Source: Planctomycetota bacterium
Lineage (GTDB): Bacteria; Planctomycetota; UBA8742; UBA2392
DNA length: 64,000 nt
Assembly: GCA_016722065.1 (NCBI GenBank)
Contig: JADKGX010000002.1
Location: 682,001-746,000 of the forward strand
Reading direction: 5' to 3'
Numbering within the stretch: position 1 is the stretch's first letter; every line of letters begins with the position of its first letter. Shown in pieces: positions 63,379 through 64,000 of the stretch. The position numbers and the translations under genes were made by a program. The notes beneath the pieces were generated by a model. It was given only the letters and a program-made list of their open reading frames with translations. It was not told the DNA's origin and made no database searches.

Positions 63379-64000
63379 ATGCGCGTTCTATCTTTCCTGT
63401 CACTCTTGGCCCTTTTCGTCCTTGCCGGTTGCCCGGCCAGGCACGACAAGAAGGGCCCGCCGCCGCCCACAACGGTCGATCCATCGCTTGTTCTGGGGCC
63501 AGTCGGGGGCAGCGCAAACCCGGATGGTGGGCTGCCCGTGGCCCTGACCATCAGCGGCCAGGTCACGTTTGACCGGCTGGCCACCACGCCCGCTGGCCTT
63601 GCAAGCACGCCAACGGTTCTGCCAGCAAGCCTGGTGGTGATCGAGGTCGTGCGCCACAACAACATCAACGCCGTGGTTGGCACCACCACCACCGATGCCG
63701 TCGGCAACTATTCGATCAACCTGAACCTGGACCATGACTTCTATGTGCGGGCGCGAGCCCAAAGCGGCACCGGGCCAGACATCGACCGCGTGTATCACCA
63801 GCGCACAGCGCCCTTGATTGTGCACGCCCAGTGCGGGCCAATCCTTCAGCGAGCCTCGGGCAGCCAGACCGCGAACCTGCATGCCGCGTTCACATTGCCG
63901 GAAAATCGCGCCGGGGCGTTTGCGGTGCTGGACACCGCCCAGCGCCTGCGGGCGTCGGCCTTGCCCAGCTTTGCCTCGCTTGGGCCGCTGGATTTCTTGT
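63379..64000 (+). CDS. Lipoprotein with carboxypeptidase-regulatory-like domain (3' truncated by window edge)
   Basis: An open frame of 207 codons runs off the right edge. It starts MRVLSFLSLLALFVLAGC with a clear lipobox (Cys18), then a Pro-rich linker. The part around residues 55-115 (LTISGQVTFDRLATTP, then TTTTDAVGNYSINL) is a beta-sandwich typical of carboxypeptidase-regulatory or Cna-B-like domains. The end (AGAFAVLDTAQRLRASALP) resembles proteins with a metalloprotease-like C-terminus, but that part is beyond the window. The function is not known. Confidence 0.75.
   Translation, partial: MRVLSFLSLLALFVLAGCPARHDKKGPPPPTTVDPSLVLGPVGGSANPDGGLPVALTISGQVTFDRLATTPAGLASTPTVLPASLVVIEVVRHNNINAVVGTTTTDAVGNYSINLNLDHDFYVRARAQSGTGPDIDRVYHQRTAPLIVHAQCGPILQRASGSQTANLHAAFTLPENRAGAFAVLDTAQRLRASALPSFASLGPLDFL

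Overview
The window is GC-rich, densely coded bacterial chromosome. A Kdo transferase (WaaA), lipoproteins, RND/MMPL exporters and a large secreted surface protein point to a diderm (Gram-negative type) cell. The AtpA subunit has a ~50-residue insertion that I associate from memory with Planctomycetota. Together with the VIT/VWA protein, the membrane-fused spermidine-synthase-like protein and the split ATP synthase locus, this makes a planctomycete or close relative the best guess (moderate to low confidence; no rRNA or tRNA is visible to settle it).

Positions 1-13.4 kb hold an aryl-polyene/flexirubin-like type II fatty-acid or polyketide cluster, cut by the left edge. It has two acyl carrier proteins, two catalytic ketosynthases, a chain-length-factor-like ketosynthase without catalytic residues, a ketoreductase, a hotdog dehydratase, a CrtI/retinol-saturase-like flavoprotein, an MMPL exporter, a DUF3261 lipoprotein and a PlsC acyltransferase fused to a C45-type Ntn hydrolase with TPRs. 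A UbiA prenyltransferase (possibly MqnP) follows.

The F-type ATP synthase is in two places. atpD, a TM2 gene and atpC lie on the + strand (16.1-18.4 kb). atpZ-atpI-atpB-atpE-atpF-atpH-lipoprotein-atpA lie on the - strand (35.9-30.2 kb). No gamma subunit (atpG) is present in the window. Between them are a DinB-like protein, an oversized RND permease, a lone nuoG and a phosphonate-type ABC transporter (phnD, phnC and a phnE with two permease domains fused). Strong hairpins sit after phnD and on both sides of atpE.

From 36 to 47.5 kb the content is accessory: a minisatellite, REP-like hairpins, a 53-codon basic protein, a VIT/VWA protein, a gene behind an apparently structured leader, a 1151-residue surface protein with a MYXO-CTERM-like tail, and two tandem TPR paralogues that look like C-terminal parts of signalling ATPases.

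From 47.6 to 63.2 kb there is mostly housekeeping: a transaldolase-family protein, U32 peptidase, a glutaredoxin/thioredoxin-reductase-like fusion that has lost both CxxC motifs, ribBA, an amidohydrolase, serS, nadB, a membrane-fused spermidine-synthase-like protein and waaA. Two REP-associated tyrosine transposase (RAYT) genes lie between them, one surrounded by hairpins and one by a perfect 26-bp inverted repeat. A lipoprotein gene runs off the right edge.
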